A stretch of DNA of 64,000 bases from Kitasatospora sp. SolWspMP-SS2h (GTDB taxonomy: Bacteria > Actinomycetota > Actinomycetes > Streptomycetales > Streptomycetaceae): NCBI RefSeq assembly GCF_003259315.1, contig NZ_QLLT01000002.1, forward strand, positions 248,001 through 312,000. Direction: 5' to 3'. The position numbers were made by a program, and so were the translations under genes. The notes beneath the pieces were generated by a model. That model had not been told where the DNA came from. It was given only the letters and a program-made list of their open reading frames with translations, and did no database searches. Of the stretch, positions 45,340 through 53,548 are shown piece after piece; within the stretch, counting starts at the first letter, position 1; each line of letters opens with the position of its first letter.

Positions 45340-45380
45340 TTGACAGCCCCGAGCCTTAATTAACACACTAGCCGAATTAA
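45340..45380 (+). promoter_or_regulatory. Promoter/operator of the sugar importer operon
   Basis: TTGACA (45340-45345) is a perfect -35 hexamer. TTAATT (45356-45361) and AATTAA (45375-45380) form an inverted repeat 13 bases apart covering the -10 region, where CACACT is the best hexamer. TTAATTAA itself is rare in this DNA. The arrangement fits repression by the divergent ROK protein. The rest of the 389-base gap (45073-45461) shows no gene. Confidence 0.6.
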
Positions 45381-45461
45381 CGGCCCGGGGTGTTCAGCGG
45401 GCCCCCACCGCCGCGCCGGGGCCGAGTCCGCTCGCGGCAGGCAGCAGAACAGGACCTCCTC

Positions 45462-46760
45462 ATGAAGAACCGCGCGCTCAGAACGCTCACCCTCGCCGTG
45501 GCGCTCGCCTCCCTGGCCGGCACGGCCGCCTGCGGGTCGGACGGATCGGCGGGCCGCTCCGCCGGGCCGGTCACCATCGAGTTCTGGGGCTGGGCCCCCG
45601 GCTACGAGAAGTCCGTCGAGCTCTTCAACTCCACCCACCCGGACGTCAAGGTCGTCTACAGCAAGATCTCGCCCGGCTCCAAGGGCGGCTACACCAAGCT
45701 GCTCAGCGCCGTGAAGGCCGGCAACGCCCCCTGCGTGGCCATGGTCGGCTTCGAGACGCTGCCCACCTTCGCCGCCGCCGGCGCCCTCCAGGACGTCACC
45801 CCCGCCGCCGCGCCGTACGCGAAGGAGTACGCGTCCTGGGCGTTCGCGCAGTCCGGGGTGGCCGGGCACACCTACGGCCTGCCGGTGGACACCGCCCCGA
45901 TGGCGTTCATCTACCGCAAGGACCTGTTCGCCAAGTACGGCATCCAGCAGCCCCCGAAGACCTGGGACGAGTACGCCGCCGACGCCGCGGCCATCCACGC
46001 CGCCGACCCGAACGCCTACATCGGCTACTTCGGCAACGACGCCTACAACTTCGCCGGCCTCGCCTGGCAGGCCGGCGCCAAGTGGTTCGGCACCAGCGGC
46101 GACAAGTGGACCGTGAACCTGGCCGACCCGGCCACGAAGAAGGTCGCCGCGTTCTGGCAGGACCTGATCGACCGGAAGCTGGTCAAGGTCGTGCCGAGCT
46201 TCGACACCGCCCTCTACCAGGGCATGGGCGAGGGCAGCATCCTCTCCGACGTCAACGCGGTCTGGGACACCCCGATCCTGGCCGACAGCGTCAAGCAGAC
46301 CGCCGGCAACTGGGCCGTCGCCCCGATGCCGGTCTGGGACGCGGCCACCCCCGCCGCGGGCAACGCCGGCGGCACCCCCAATGCCGTCCTGAAGGGCTGC
46401 AAGAACCCCGCCCAGGCCGTCGAGTTCGCCCACTGGTTCGGCACCGACCCGGCCGGCGTCGGCAACCTGATCAAGGAGACCGGCATCTACCCCGCCGCCC
46501 TCTCCGGCCTGGACAACCCGGCGCTGGCCGAGCCCAACCCGTTCTACGGCGGCCAGCGGGTCTTCGACGTCTTCAAGGACGCCGCCACCCACGTCGACCC
46601 CGGCTTCCAGTGGGGCCCGGTGATGACCAGGACCTCCGGCGCGCTCGGCGACGGCCTCGGCAAGGCGGGCACCGGCACCACCACCCTGGACGCCGCGCTG
46701 GCCGACACCCAGGCCCAGACCCTGGCCGAGATGAAGACCCAGGGCATGGAAGCCGGCTGA
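45462..46760 (+). CDS. Sugar ABC transporter substrate-binding lipoprotein
   Basis: This 432-residue family 1 solute-binding protein has a signal peptide with lipobox AGTAAC (Cys24). Family landmarks include ITIEFWGWAPGYEKSVELFN-like N-terminal sequence, GLPVDTAPMAFIYRKDLFAKY and PPKTWDEYAADAAAI. The ATG at 45462 is chosen because it gives the correct signal peptide; the frame is open from 45390. It is the first gene of a three-gene importer (binding protein and two permeases) without its own ATPase. Confidence 0.95.
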   Translation: MKNRALRTLTLAVALASLAGTAACGSDGSAGRSAGPVTIEFWGWAPGYEKSVELFNSTHPDVKVVYSKISPGSKGGYTKLLSAVKAGNAPCVAMVGFETLPTFAAAGALQDVTPAAAPYAKEYASWAFAQSGVAGHTYGLPVDTAPMAFIYRKDLFAKYGIQQPPKTWDEYAADAAAIHAADPNAYIGYFGNDAYNFAGLAWQAGAKWFGTSGDKWTVNLADPATKKVAAFWQDLIDRKLVKVVPSFDTALYQGMGEGSILSDVNAVWDTPILADSVKQTAGNWAVAPMPVWDAATPAAGNAGGTPNAVLKGCKNPAQAVEFAHWFGTDPAGVGNLIKETGIYPAALSGLDNPALAEPNPFYGGQRVFDVFKDAATHVDPGFQWGPVMTRTSGALGDGLGKAGTGTTTLDAALADTQAQTLAEMKTQGMEAG

Positions 46761-46762
46761 CC

Positions 46763-47731
46763 ATGCACCCGTCCCCCACCGCCCCGGCCCCGGCACCCCC
46801 GCGCGAGCGCACCGGGCCCACCCCGCCGGACGCCCCGCGGCCCCGCGCCGTCGACTGGCGCCGCTGGACGCCGCTGGGCTTCCTGCTCCCGTTCGGCACC
46901 CTGTTCGTCCTCACCTTCGTCGCGCCGATCTGCTACGCCGTCCACCAGAGCCTGTTCAAGCTGCACCGCTCCGGCCTCGGGCTCACGCCCCCGACCACCG
47001 CCTTCGCCGGCCTGGCCAACTACACCGAGGCGCTGGCGGACCGCGCGTTCACCTCCTCCGTCCTCCGGGTGCTGCTGATCGGCCTCGTCCAGGTGCCGCT
47101 GATGCTGGGCCTGGCGCTGCTGCTGGCCCTGCTGCTCGACGCCCGCCGCACCCCCGGCAAGCGCTTCTTCCGGCTCGCCTTCTTCCTGCCGTACGCGATC
47201 CCCGGCGTGATCGGCGGCCTGATGTGGTCCTTCCTCTACCAGCCGGACGTCAGCCCGGTCACCCGGGCGCTCTCCGGCCTCGGCCTGCACGTCGACTTCA
47301 CCTCCGCGGGCATGCTGCCCTGGTCGGTGGGCAACATGCTGACCTGGGGCTGGACTGGCTACAACACGATCGTCATCCACTCCGCGCTCAAGGCGCTCCC
47401 CGGCGAGTACGCCGAGGCCGCCGAGCTCGACGGCTGCACCGGCTGGCGACTCGCCTGGCACATCAAGATCCCGATGGTGCGGCCCGCCCTGGTGATGACC
47501 ACGGTGTTCTCGATTATCGGCACCGCGCAGCTCTACAACGAGCCGGTCGTCATGCGGGCCGTCGCCCCCGCGCTGTCCGGCGACTGGACCCCGATCATGG
47601 CCGCGCAGAACGAGGTCGCGGCCAACAACTACCAGGCCGCCGCCGCCCGTTCGGTACTCCTCGCGCTGGTGATCTTCGTCCTCTCGTTCGGGTTCATGCG
47701 GTTCGTCAACAAGCGCGGAGCGGCCCTGTGA
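46763..47731 (+). CDS. Sugar ABC transporter permease 1 (MalF type)
   Basis: This 322-residue membrane protein has six predicted helices after a Pro-rich cytosolic start. The EAA loop reads EYAEAAELDGCTGWRLAWHI, the site that contacts the ATPase. The ATG lies two bases after the binding-protein stop. Its own stop overlaps the next permease start (GTGA). Confidence 0.94.
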   Translation: MHPSPTAPAPAPPRERTGPTPPDAPRPRAVDWRRWTPLGFLLPFGTLFVLTFVAPICYAVHQSLFKLHRSGLGLTPPTTAFAGLANYTEALADRAFTSSVLRVLLIGLVQVPLMLGLALLLALLLDARRTPGKRFFRLAFFLPYAIPGVIGGLMWSFLYQPDVSPVTRALSGLGLHVDFTSAGMLPWSVGNMLTWGWTGYNTIVIHSALKALPGEYAEAAELDGCTGWRLAWHIKIPMVRPALVMTTVFSIIGTAQLYNEPVVMRAVAPALSGDWTPIMAAQNEVAANNYQAAAARSVLLALVIFVLSFGFMRFVNKRGAAL

Positions 47732-48594
47732 AGGACACGTCGAGGGGCCCGGCCCGGGCCGCCGACCCCGCCGGGCGCCTGGGGACGCTCGCCGTCCTGG
47801 TGCTCGCGGCGCTCTACTCCCTGCTGCCCGTGTGGTGGCTGGTGGTCTCCGCCACCAAGGGCAGCGGCGACCTCTTCTCCAGCAACGGCTTCTGGTTCGC
47901 CGGACGGATCGAGCTGGTGCGCAACGTCTCCGAGCTGCTGGGCGTCCAGCACGGCATCTACGGCCGCTGGCTGCTCAACAGCCTGCTCTACGCCGTCGGC
48001 GGCGCGGCCGTCGCCACCCTGCTGTCCGCGATGGCGGGCTACGCGCTGGCGAAGTACGCCTTCCGCGGCCGGGAGGCGGTCTTCAACACCGTCCTGGGCG
48101 CCGTCCTGCTGCCCGCCCCGCTGTTCGCCCTGCCGCTGTACCTGATGTTCTCCGCGACCCACCTGGTGAACACCTTCTGGGCGGTGTTCATCCCTAGCGT
48201 GGTCAGCCCGTTCGGGGTGTACCTGTCCCGGATCTACGCCGCCGCCGCGGTGCCCGACGAACTGCTGGAGGCCGGACGGATCGACGGCGCGGGCGAGTTC
48301 AGGATCTTCCGGTCCATCGCCCTGAAGGTCCTGCGGCCCTCGCTGGTCACCGTCGGCCTGTTCCAGTTCGTGACGATCTGGACGAACTACCTGCTGCCCT
48401 CGCTGATGCTCGCCGACGACCGCCTCCAGCCGGTCACCGTCGGCCTGGTCGCCTGGAAGGAGCAGCGCGGCCAGACCGTCCCCTACAACCTGATCATCAC
48501 CGGCGCGCTGCTCTCGGTCGTCCCGATCGTGGTGATGTTCCTGCTGCTCCAGCGGCACTGGAAGGCCGGACTCACCTCCGGCAGCGTCAAGTAG
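47728..48594 (+). CDS. Sugar ABC transporter permease 2 (MalG type)
   Basis: This 288-residue membrane protein has six helices and an EAA loop PDELLEAGRIDGAGEFRIF. The GTG start overlaps the upstream permease stop. No ATPase gene is present; in streptomycetes such importers usually share the ATPase MsiK, so that is the likely energy source here. Confidence 0.94.
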   Translation: MKDTSRGPARAADPAGRLGTLAVLVLAALYSLLPVWWLVVSATKGSGDLFSSNGFWFAGRIELVRNVSELLGVQHGIYGRWLLNSLLYAVGGAAVATLLSAMAGYALAKYAFRGREAVFNTVLGAVLLPAPLFALPLYLMFSATHLVNTFWAVFIPSVVSPFGVYLSRIYAAAAVPDELLEAGRIDGAGEFRIFRSIALKVLRPSLVTVGLFQFVTIWTNYLLPSLMLADDRLQPVTVGLVAWKEQRGQTVPYNLIITGALLSVVPIVVMFLLLQRHWKAGLTSGSVK

Positions 48595-48693
48595 CCGGCC
48601 AGTCGGCCAGCCGGCCAGTCGGTCCGCTTCGGCCGCCGGCCCCCTCGCCGGGGCCGGCCCGCGGCCCGGCCCGCCGACTCCGCCGGGCCGGCG

Positions 48694-48765
48694 GACCCCG
48701 CAGACCTCACCGGCCCCGTAGACCTCACCGACCCCGCAGACCCCGCAGACTCCGCAGACTCCGAA
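48694..48765. repeat. 9-bp periodic repeat before the DUF5107 gene
   Basis: Eight consecutive 9-base units of the type GACCCCGCA/GACCTCACC fill 72 bases. They are in frame with the downstream ATG at 48781, but there is no start codon between the permease stop and that ATG. The repeat therefore lies in the message leader or is a decayed N-terminal extension. Confidence 0.65.
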
Positions 48766-48780
48766 GAGGCAGACCCGCAG

Positions 48781-50793
48781 ATGAGTGAGCTCCGGCTTGC
48801 CACCCTGACGCTGCCGACCGCGCCGGTCGGCCCCGTCAACCCCCTTCCCCCGCTGTTCACCGGTGTGGACGCGCACCAGGTCGAGGACGCCGACGAGGCC
48901 GACGAGGAGATGCGCCGCAACATCGGCTACGGCCGGGTGCCCTCCGTCCTGCCCTACCTGGTGCAGGACGGCTACACCCGGGAGCGGGCGCCCGCCGACC
49001 ACCCCGTGGCGGTGCTGGAGAACGACACCCTGCGCGCGGTCTTCCTGCTCGCCGCGGGCGGCCGGCTCCAGTCGCTGGTCCACAAGCCGACCGGCCGCGA
49101 ACTGCTGTTCCGCAACCCGGTGTTCCAGCCCGCCAACCTCGCCCTGCGGGGCGCCTGGCCGGCCGGCGGCGTCGAGTGGAACATCGGCACCATCGGCCAC
49201 ACCCCCACCACCTGCGAGCCGCTGCACGCCGCCCGCCTCACCCGCCCGGATGGCACCCCGGTGCTGCGGATGTGGGAGTACGAGCGCATCCGCGGCGCGG
49301 TCTTCCAGATCGACGCCTGCCTCCCGGACGACTCCCCGGTGCTGCTGGTGCACGTCCGGATCACCAACCCGCGCGAGCACACCGTCCCGATGTACTGGTG
49401 GTCCAACATCGCCGTCACCGAGGCCCCCGACGTCCGGGTGCTGGCCCCGGCCGACGCCGCCTGGCAGTTCTCCTACGACCGCCGGGTCCGCCGGGTCGCC
49501 CTCCCCGCCCCCGACGGCACCGACCTCAGCCGCACCACCCTCGCCCGGGACGCCGCCGACTACTTCTTCGACCTCCCGGCCGGCCGGCGGCGCTGGATCA
49601 CCGCCCTGGACGGGAGTGGCCGGGGCCTGGTCCAGGCCTCCACCGAACGGCTCCGCGGCCGCAAGCTCTTCCTCTGGGGCCAGGGCGAGGGCGGCCGGCA
49701 CTGGCAGGAGTGGCTCGCCGGACCCGGCCTGGCCTACCTGGAGATCCAGGCCGGCCTCGCCCGCACCCAGCTCGAACACCTCCCGATGCCGGCCGGCGCC
49801 CGCTGGACCTGGACCGAGGCCTACGGACTGCTGGAGGCCGACCCCGCCGCCGTCCACGGCGAGGACTGGACGGCGGCCCACGACGCGGCCGAGCACGCCC
49901 TGGACGCCCTCCTCCCGCAGCACGTCCTGGACGCCGAACTCGAAGCCGCCGCCGACTGGGCCGACCGCGCACCCGAGGAGATCCTGCAGGCCGGCTCCGG
50001 CTGGGGCGCCCTGGAGCAGCACCGCCGCGCCCGGGCCGGCCAGGGCCCGCTGCCCACCCCCGGCACGCCCTTCCCCGACCGCACCCTCGGCCCCGAGCAG
50101 CAGCCCTGGCTCGAACTCCTCACCCACGGCACGCTCACCCCCGGCGACCCCGACCGCCCGCCGGTCTCCTACCAGAGCGACCCGGCCTGGGCGCCGCCGC
50201 TGGCCGCCGCCGACAACTGGCTCGCCCACCTCCACCTCGGCACCCTGCACGCCCGCGCCGGCGACCACGACGCCGCCCGCGCGGCCTGGCGGCGCTCGCT
50301 CGAACACCGCCCCACCGCCTGGGCCTGGCGCAGCCTCGCCGCCCTCGCCGCGCACACCGACCGGCTCGACGACGCCGTCCACGCCTACCGCCGGGCGCTC
50401 GACCTCGCCCCCGCCCTGCTGCCGCTCGTCCTGGAGAGCGCCGCCGTCCTGCTCCGCGCCGGACACCCCGGAGAGGTGCTGGACCGCCTCGACGCGCTGG
50501 CCCCGGCCGACCGCGCCGCGGGTCGGGTCCGCTGGACGGAGGCCCGGGCCGCGCTGGACAGCGGCGACCCGGAGCGCTGCGGGCGGCTGCTGCGCGAGGG
50601 CATCGAACTCGCCGACCTCCGCGAGGGCGAGGGCTCCCTGCACGAACTCTGGTTCGCCCACCGGCGCGCCGCCGCCCCGGCCGGTGATGACGCGGCCGGT
50701 GGCGACGCGGCCGGTGGCGGTGCGGCCGGTGGCGGTGCGGAGCTTCCGCGGGCCTACGACTTCCGGATGCTGGCCGCGGAGGGCGCCGGCTGA
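48781..50793 (+). CDS. DUF5107-domain protein with TPR-like C-terminus
   Basis: This 670-residue cytosolic protein has a DUF5107-like beta-rich domain (about 60-360; VLENDTLRAVFLLAAGGRLQS and PANLALRGAWPAGGVEWNIG), which resembles aldose-epimerase/glycosidase supersandwich folds. Tetratricopeptide-like helices follow (about 465-620; AWRSLAALAAHTDRLDDAVH). A Gly/Ala/Asp repeat lies near the C-terminus (640-655). Location behind a sugar importer suggests intracellular oligosaccharide processing. The activity of the family is not known to me. Confidence 0.83.
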   Translation: MSELRLATLTLPTAPVGPVNPLPPLFTGVDAHQVEDADEADEEMRRNIGYGRVPSVLPYLVQDGYTRERAPADHPVAVLENDTLRAVFLLAAGGRLQSLVHKPTGRELLFRNPVFQPANLALRGAWPAGGVEWNIGTIGHTPTTCEPLHAARLTRPDGTPVLRMWEYERIRGAVFQIDACLPDDSPVLLVHVRITNPREHTVPMYWWSNIAVTEAPDVRVLAPADAAWQFSYDRRVRRVALPAPDGTDLSRTTLARDAADYFFDLPAGRRRWITALDGSGRGLVQASTERLRGRKLFLWGQGEGGRHWQEWLAGPGLAYLEIQAGLARTQLEHLPMPAGARWTWTEAYGLLEADPAAVHGEDWTAAHDAAEHALDALLPQHVLDAELEAAADWADRAPEEILQAGSGWGALEQHRRARAGQGPLPTPGTPFPDRTLGPEQQPWLELLTHGTLTPGDPDRPPVSYQSDPAWAPPLAAADNWLAHLHLGTLHARAGDHDAARAAWRRSLEHRPTAWAWRSLAALAAHTDRLDDAVHAYRRALDLAPALLPLVLESAAVLLRAGHPGEVLDRLDALAPADRAAGRVRWTEARAALDSGDPERCGRLLREGIELADLREGEGSLHELWFAHRRAAAPAGDDAAGGDAAGGGAAGGGAELPRAYDFRMLAAEGAG

Positions 50794-50903
50794 TGCGGCC
50801 GGCGGGTGCTCCCGGCGTCAAGACTTCACGCCGGAACTGACGCAACCTCACCATCCGTGCCCTGAACCGGCGTTGTGCGTTCAAGAGGCGAAGGCGAGAA
50901 CCC

Positions 50904-50932
50904 TTGACGTGTCTGGTTCAGACCTTTAGGTT
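50904..50932 (+). promoter_or_regulatory. Promoter of the ThuA-RICIN gene with operator in the spacer
   Basis: TTGACG (50904-50909) and TAGGTT (50927-50932) have a 17-base spacer. The spacer contains GTCTG-GTT-CAGAC (50911-50923), a perfect inverted repeat with 5-base arms. It lies 80 bases before the GTG start and is a good candidate for repressor-controlled transcription. Confidence 0.6.
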
Positions 50933-51012
50933 CCCGGCTCAGAGAAGCGGGGCGCGGCGCGCCCCTCGGCGCTCCCACCGCCGGGCCCCGCCCCCCACGC
51001 CGAGGAGCACCC

Positions 51013-52281
51013 GTGTTCGTTCGCGAACCGTCCTTGAAACGACTCGCACCCGCCGTCCTCGCCCTGCTCGCCCTGCTGTTCGGCCTGGCCGCCCCGGGCA
51101 CCCGCGCCGCCGCGGCCGTCCCCGACTTCAAGGTGATCGCCTTCTACAGCGGCACCTGGGACGCGGCCCACATCGACTTCGACAAGGAAGCCAACGACTG
51201 GTTCCCGAAGACGGCCGCGGCCAACAACTTCAGCTACACCGCCACCACCGACTGGAACCTGCTCGCCAACGGCGGCGTCGACGCCTACGACGTGGTCCTG
51301 TTCCTCGACGACGCCCCGCAGAGCACCGCCCAGCGGGCCGGGTTCGAGCGCTACATGCGGGGCGGCGGCGCCTGGCTGGGCTTCCACGTCTCCGCGTTCA
51401 CCACCGACGCGGCGAGCTGGGACTGGTACTACAACCAGTTCCTCGGCAGCGGCAACTTCCGCTCCAACACCTGGGGACCCACCACCGCCGTGCTGCGCAC
51501 CGAGAACGGCACCCACCCCGCCGCGGCCTCGCTCCCGGCGACCTGGACCTCCTCGGTCAGCGAGTGGTACAGCTGGTCGAACAACCTGCGGGCCAACCCC
51601 GCGATCAAGGTGCTCGCCTCGGTGGACCCGTCGAGCTTCCCGCTCGGCACCGACCCCAACCAGTCCTGGTACGGCGGTGACTACCCCGTGCTGTGGACCA
51701 ACACCCAGTACCGGATGCTCTACGCCAACTTCGGCCACAACGCGATGAACTACAGCACCAACACCCGGACGTCCTCGACCTTCGCCTCCGCCACCCAGAA
51801 CCGGATGCTGGTCGACGCCCTCAAGTGGTTGGGCGGGGCGCCCGCCCCCGCCGACTCCTGGTACACCCTGACCTCCCAGGCCAACGGCCGGTGCGCGGAC
51901 GCCCGCGCCGCCGCGACCGCCAACGGCACCGCCGTCCAGCAGTACGCCTGCAACGGCACCGCCGCCCAGCAGTTCCGGCTCACCCCCACCGACGGCGCCT
52001 ACGTCCGCCTCGCCGCCCGCAACAACCCCGACCAGGTCGTCGACGTCACCGACCGGTCGACCGCCGACGGCGCCCCGCTCCAGCTCTGGGCCTACGCCGG
52101 CGGCACCAACCAGCAGTGGCGCGCCGTCGCCGAACCCGCCGGCACCCAGCACTTCGTGGCGCGCCACAGCGGCAAGTGCCTCGCGGTCGCCACCACCGCG
52201 GCGACCGACTCCGTCCAACTCGTCCAGCGCACCTGCGACAACGGCGCCGCGCAGAGCTTCCGCCTCACCGCACAGCCCTAG
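51013..52281 (+). CDS. Secreted ThuA-like protein with RICIN domain
   Basis: This 422-residue secreted protein has a signal peptide (LAPAVLALLALLFGLAAPGT). A ThuA-like glutamine-amidotransferase-fold domain follows (about 38-275; FKVIAFYSGTWDAAHIDF, AWLGFHVSAF, LWTNTQYRMLYANFGHNAMN). The C-terminus (about 285-422) is a ricin-type lectin with QQFRLTP, NQQWRAV and AQSFRLT motifs. ThuA-like domains occur with sugar catabolism, and the lectin should bind polysaccharide. The GTG start follows GAGGAG. Confidence 0.88.
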   Translation: MFVREPSLKRLAPAVLALLALLFGLAAPGTRAAAAVPDFKVIAFYSGTWDAAHIDFDKEANDWFPKTAAANNFSYTATTDWNLLANGGVDAYDVVLFLDDAPQSTAQRAGFERYMRGGGAWLGFHVSAFTTDAASWDWYYNQFLGSGNFRSNTWGPTTAVLRTENGTHPAAASLPATWTSSVSEWYSWSNNLRANPAIKVLASVDPSSFPLGTDPNQSWYGGDYPVLWTNTQYRMLYANFGHNAMNYSTNTRTSSTFASATQNRMLVDALKWLGGAPAPADSWYTLTSQANGRCADARAAATANGTAVQQYACNGTAAQQFRLTPTDGAYVRLAARNNPDQVVDVTDRSTADGAPLQLWAYAGGTNQQWRAVAEPAGTQHFVARHSGKCLAVATTAATDSVQLVQRTCDNGAAQSFRLTAQP

Positions 52282-52370
52282 CCGCCTCGGCCGCCCCGGC
52301 CGTCCGGAGGCCCCGGCCGTCCGGCGGCCCGCCGTACCGGGCCGCTGCCCGTGCGGCGGGCCGCTCCCGG

Positions 52371-52700
52371 CTAGTGCGCGGCGCGCAGTTCCTCCAGCAG
52401 CATGCCCTGGTCGGCGAGCAGTTCGGTCAGGATGCGCCGGGCCGTCCGGAGCAGCTCGGCGACGTCCGCGCCGGCCAGGGCGTAGACCACCGTCGAGCCC
52501 TCGCGGGTCGCGGTGACCAGGCCGGAGCGGCGCAGGATGGCGAGCTGCTGGGAGAGGCTGGACGGTTCTACGTCCAGCTCGGGCAGCAGGTCGCGCACCG
52601 GCGTCGGGCCGGCCTGGAGCAGTTCGAGGACCCGGATTCGCACCGGGTGGCCGAGCATCCGGAAGAACTCGGCCTTGGCCTGGTACAGCGGTACGGGCAT
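52371..52700 (-). CDS. ArsR-family regulator
   Basis: This 109-residue single-domain winged-helix protein has EFFRMLGHPVRIRVLELLQ, VEPSSLSQQLAILRRSGLV and the wing TREGSTVVYALAG. No cysteine metal site is present, so it is not a classical arsenic or zinc sensor. The ATG at 52700 directly follows GGAGGAAGC. It is probably read from the same transcript as the roadblock gene 43 bases upstream. Confidence 0.92.
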   Translation of the reverse strand: MPVPLYQAKAEFFRMLGHPVRIRVLELLQAGPTPVRDLLPELDVEPSSLSQQLAILRRSGLVTATREGSTVVYALAGADVAELLRTARRILTELLADQGMLLEELRAAH

Positions 52701-52743
52701 GCTTCCTCCCCTCTCCGACGGCACGCAGGCCGCCGTCCCGCGC

Positions 52744-53118
52744 TCAGACCTCCAGCGTCGACTCGATCCGCTTCAGCTGGTGCCGGGCCATGGCGAGGTT
52801 GGACCGGCCGCGGTTCAGCGCGAGGTACAGGAACAGGCCGCGTCCGCTGGACGTGGTGAGCGGCCGGATCAGGTGGTACTGGTTGGTCAGGGTGACCAGG
52901 ATGTCCTCGATGCCGTCGTCGTGGAGGTTGAGCATTTCCATCGCCCGCATCTTGGCACGGACGAGGTCCGTGTTGGCGGCCGCGGCGACGTTCAGGTCGA
53001 TGTCTCCGCCGTCCCCCAGGGTGCCGAGCGCCATGCCGCTGCCGTAGTCCACCAGGGCCACCCCGATGGCACCTTCAATGGTCATGGCTTCCTTGAGCGA
53101 GGTTTCGAGATTCGCCAT
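52744..53118 (-). CDS. Roadblock/LC7 (MglB-like) protein, paralogue
   Basis: This 124-residue protein is a close relative of the one at 35914-36288: [40 protein letters not shown] and [21 protein letters not shown]. It should dimerise and act on a small GTPase or on the products of the other roadblock operon. The ATG at 53118 follows AGGAAGACGG. It is not linked to a GTPase gene here. Confidence 0.92.
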   Translation of the reverse strand: MANLETSLKEAMTIEGAIGVALVDYGSGMALGTLGDGGDIDLNVAAAANTDLVRAKMRAMEMLNLHDDGIEDILVTLTNQYHLIRPLTTSSGRGLFLYLALNRGRSNLAMARHQLKRIESTLEV

Positions 53119-53336
53119 CGTCCGTCTTCCTGTCGTGGCCGGGTCGGTCGGCACGACTGTAGGAACGGGATCGCACCCCGGCCGACTGTTGACCGTAATC
53201 TTTCGTTTCTGGTCCGACTGTGATCGATGAGCGTCGATTCAATGACCACATGAAGACATTTGCAACTACGGATGTGAGCAGTTCACGCGTACGCGATTCC
53301 GGCAACCCTTCCCGGGGAACCGGCCCGGAACGTGAC

Positions 53337-53370
53337 GGGGCCCGGGAGCGGTATCCGGCTCCCGGGCCCC
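53337..53370. terminator. Very strong terminator at the end of the tRNA-like RNA cassette
   Basis: A perfect 13-bp stem (53337-53349 with 53358-53370) has an 8-base loop. It lies downstream (leftward) of the second tRNA-like RNA and upstream of the roadblock gene's promoter region. It would end the leftward RNA transcript. Confidence 0.85.
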
Positions 53371-53427
53371 TGTGTGCCACCCAATTGCTGCGCACCGGCA
53401 CGTTTAAGGACGGTGATCATGCTCAAA

Positions 53428-53498
53428 GCGTTTGCTTTACCGTTGAAGCTACCGCGCCACGGAGAGGCGCAGGGGGGAGTCGAACCCCCATCCGACGC
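53428..53498 (-). ncRNA. Permuted tRNA-like (Y RNA-like) RNA, unit 2
   Basis: Read on the minus strand: GCGT (half of an anticodon-type stem), variable bases, T-arm GGGGG-TTCGACT-CCCCC, acceptor 3' strand CTGCGCC, loop TCTCCGT, acceptor 5' strand GGCGCGG, TA, D-arm GCTT-CAACGGTA-AAGC, one A, then the second half ACGC. The acceptor stem pairs 7 of 7 with one U-G, and the anticodon-type stem 4 of 4. The order is that of a circularly permuted tRNA whose ends meet at the anticodon stem. No CCA follows the acceptor strand in this unit. The flanking end-stem was not resolved, so the true RNA is longer on both sides (up to about 53372-53545). Confidence 0.5.
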
Positions 53499-53548
53499 TA
53501 TTGGCCCCGCCCGGTCGATCCGGCGCTCGGCGGCGAATGCTGAGACGT

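Noticed and set aside
47629..50661. A 1010-codon open frame antisense to the permease and DUF5107 genes
   Set aside because: It spans two well-supported genes and their gap on the other strand and shows repetitive composition without motifs.
25560..53336. A prophage or integrative conjugative element
   Set aside because: No integrase, excisionase, replication, relaxase, portal or capsid gene was found, so only an accessory insertion of unknown mechanism is supported.
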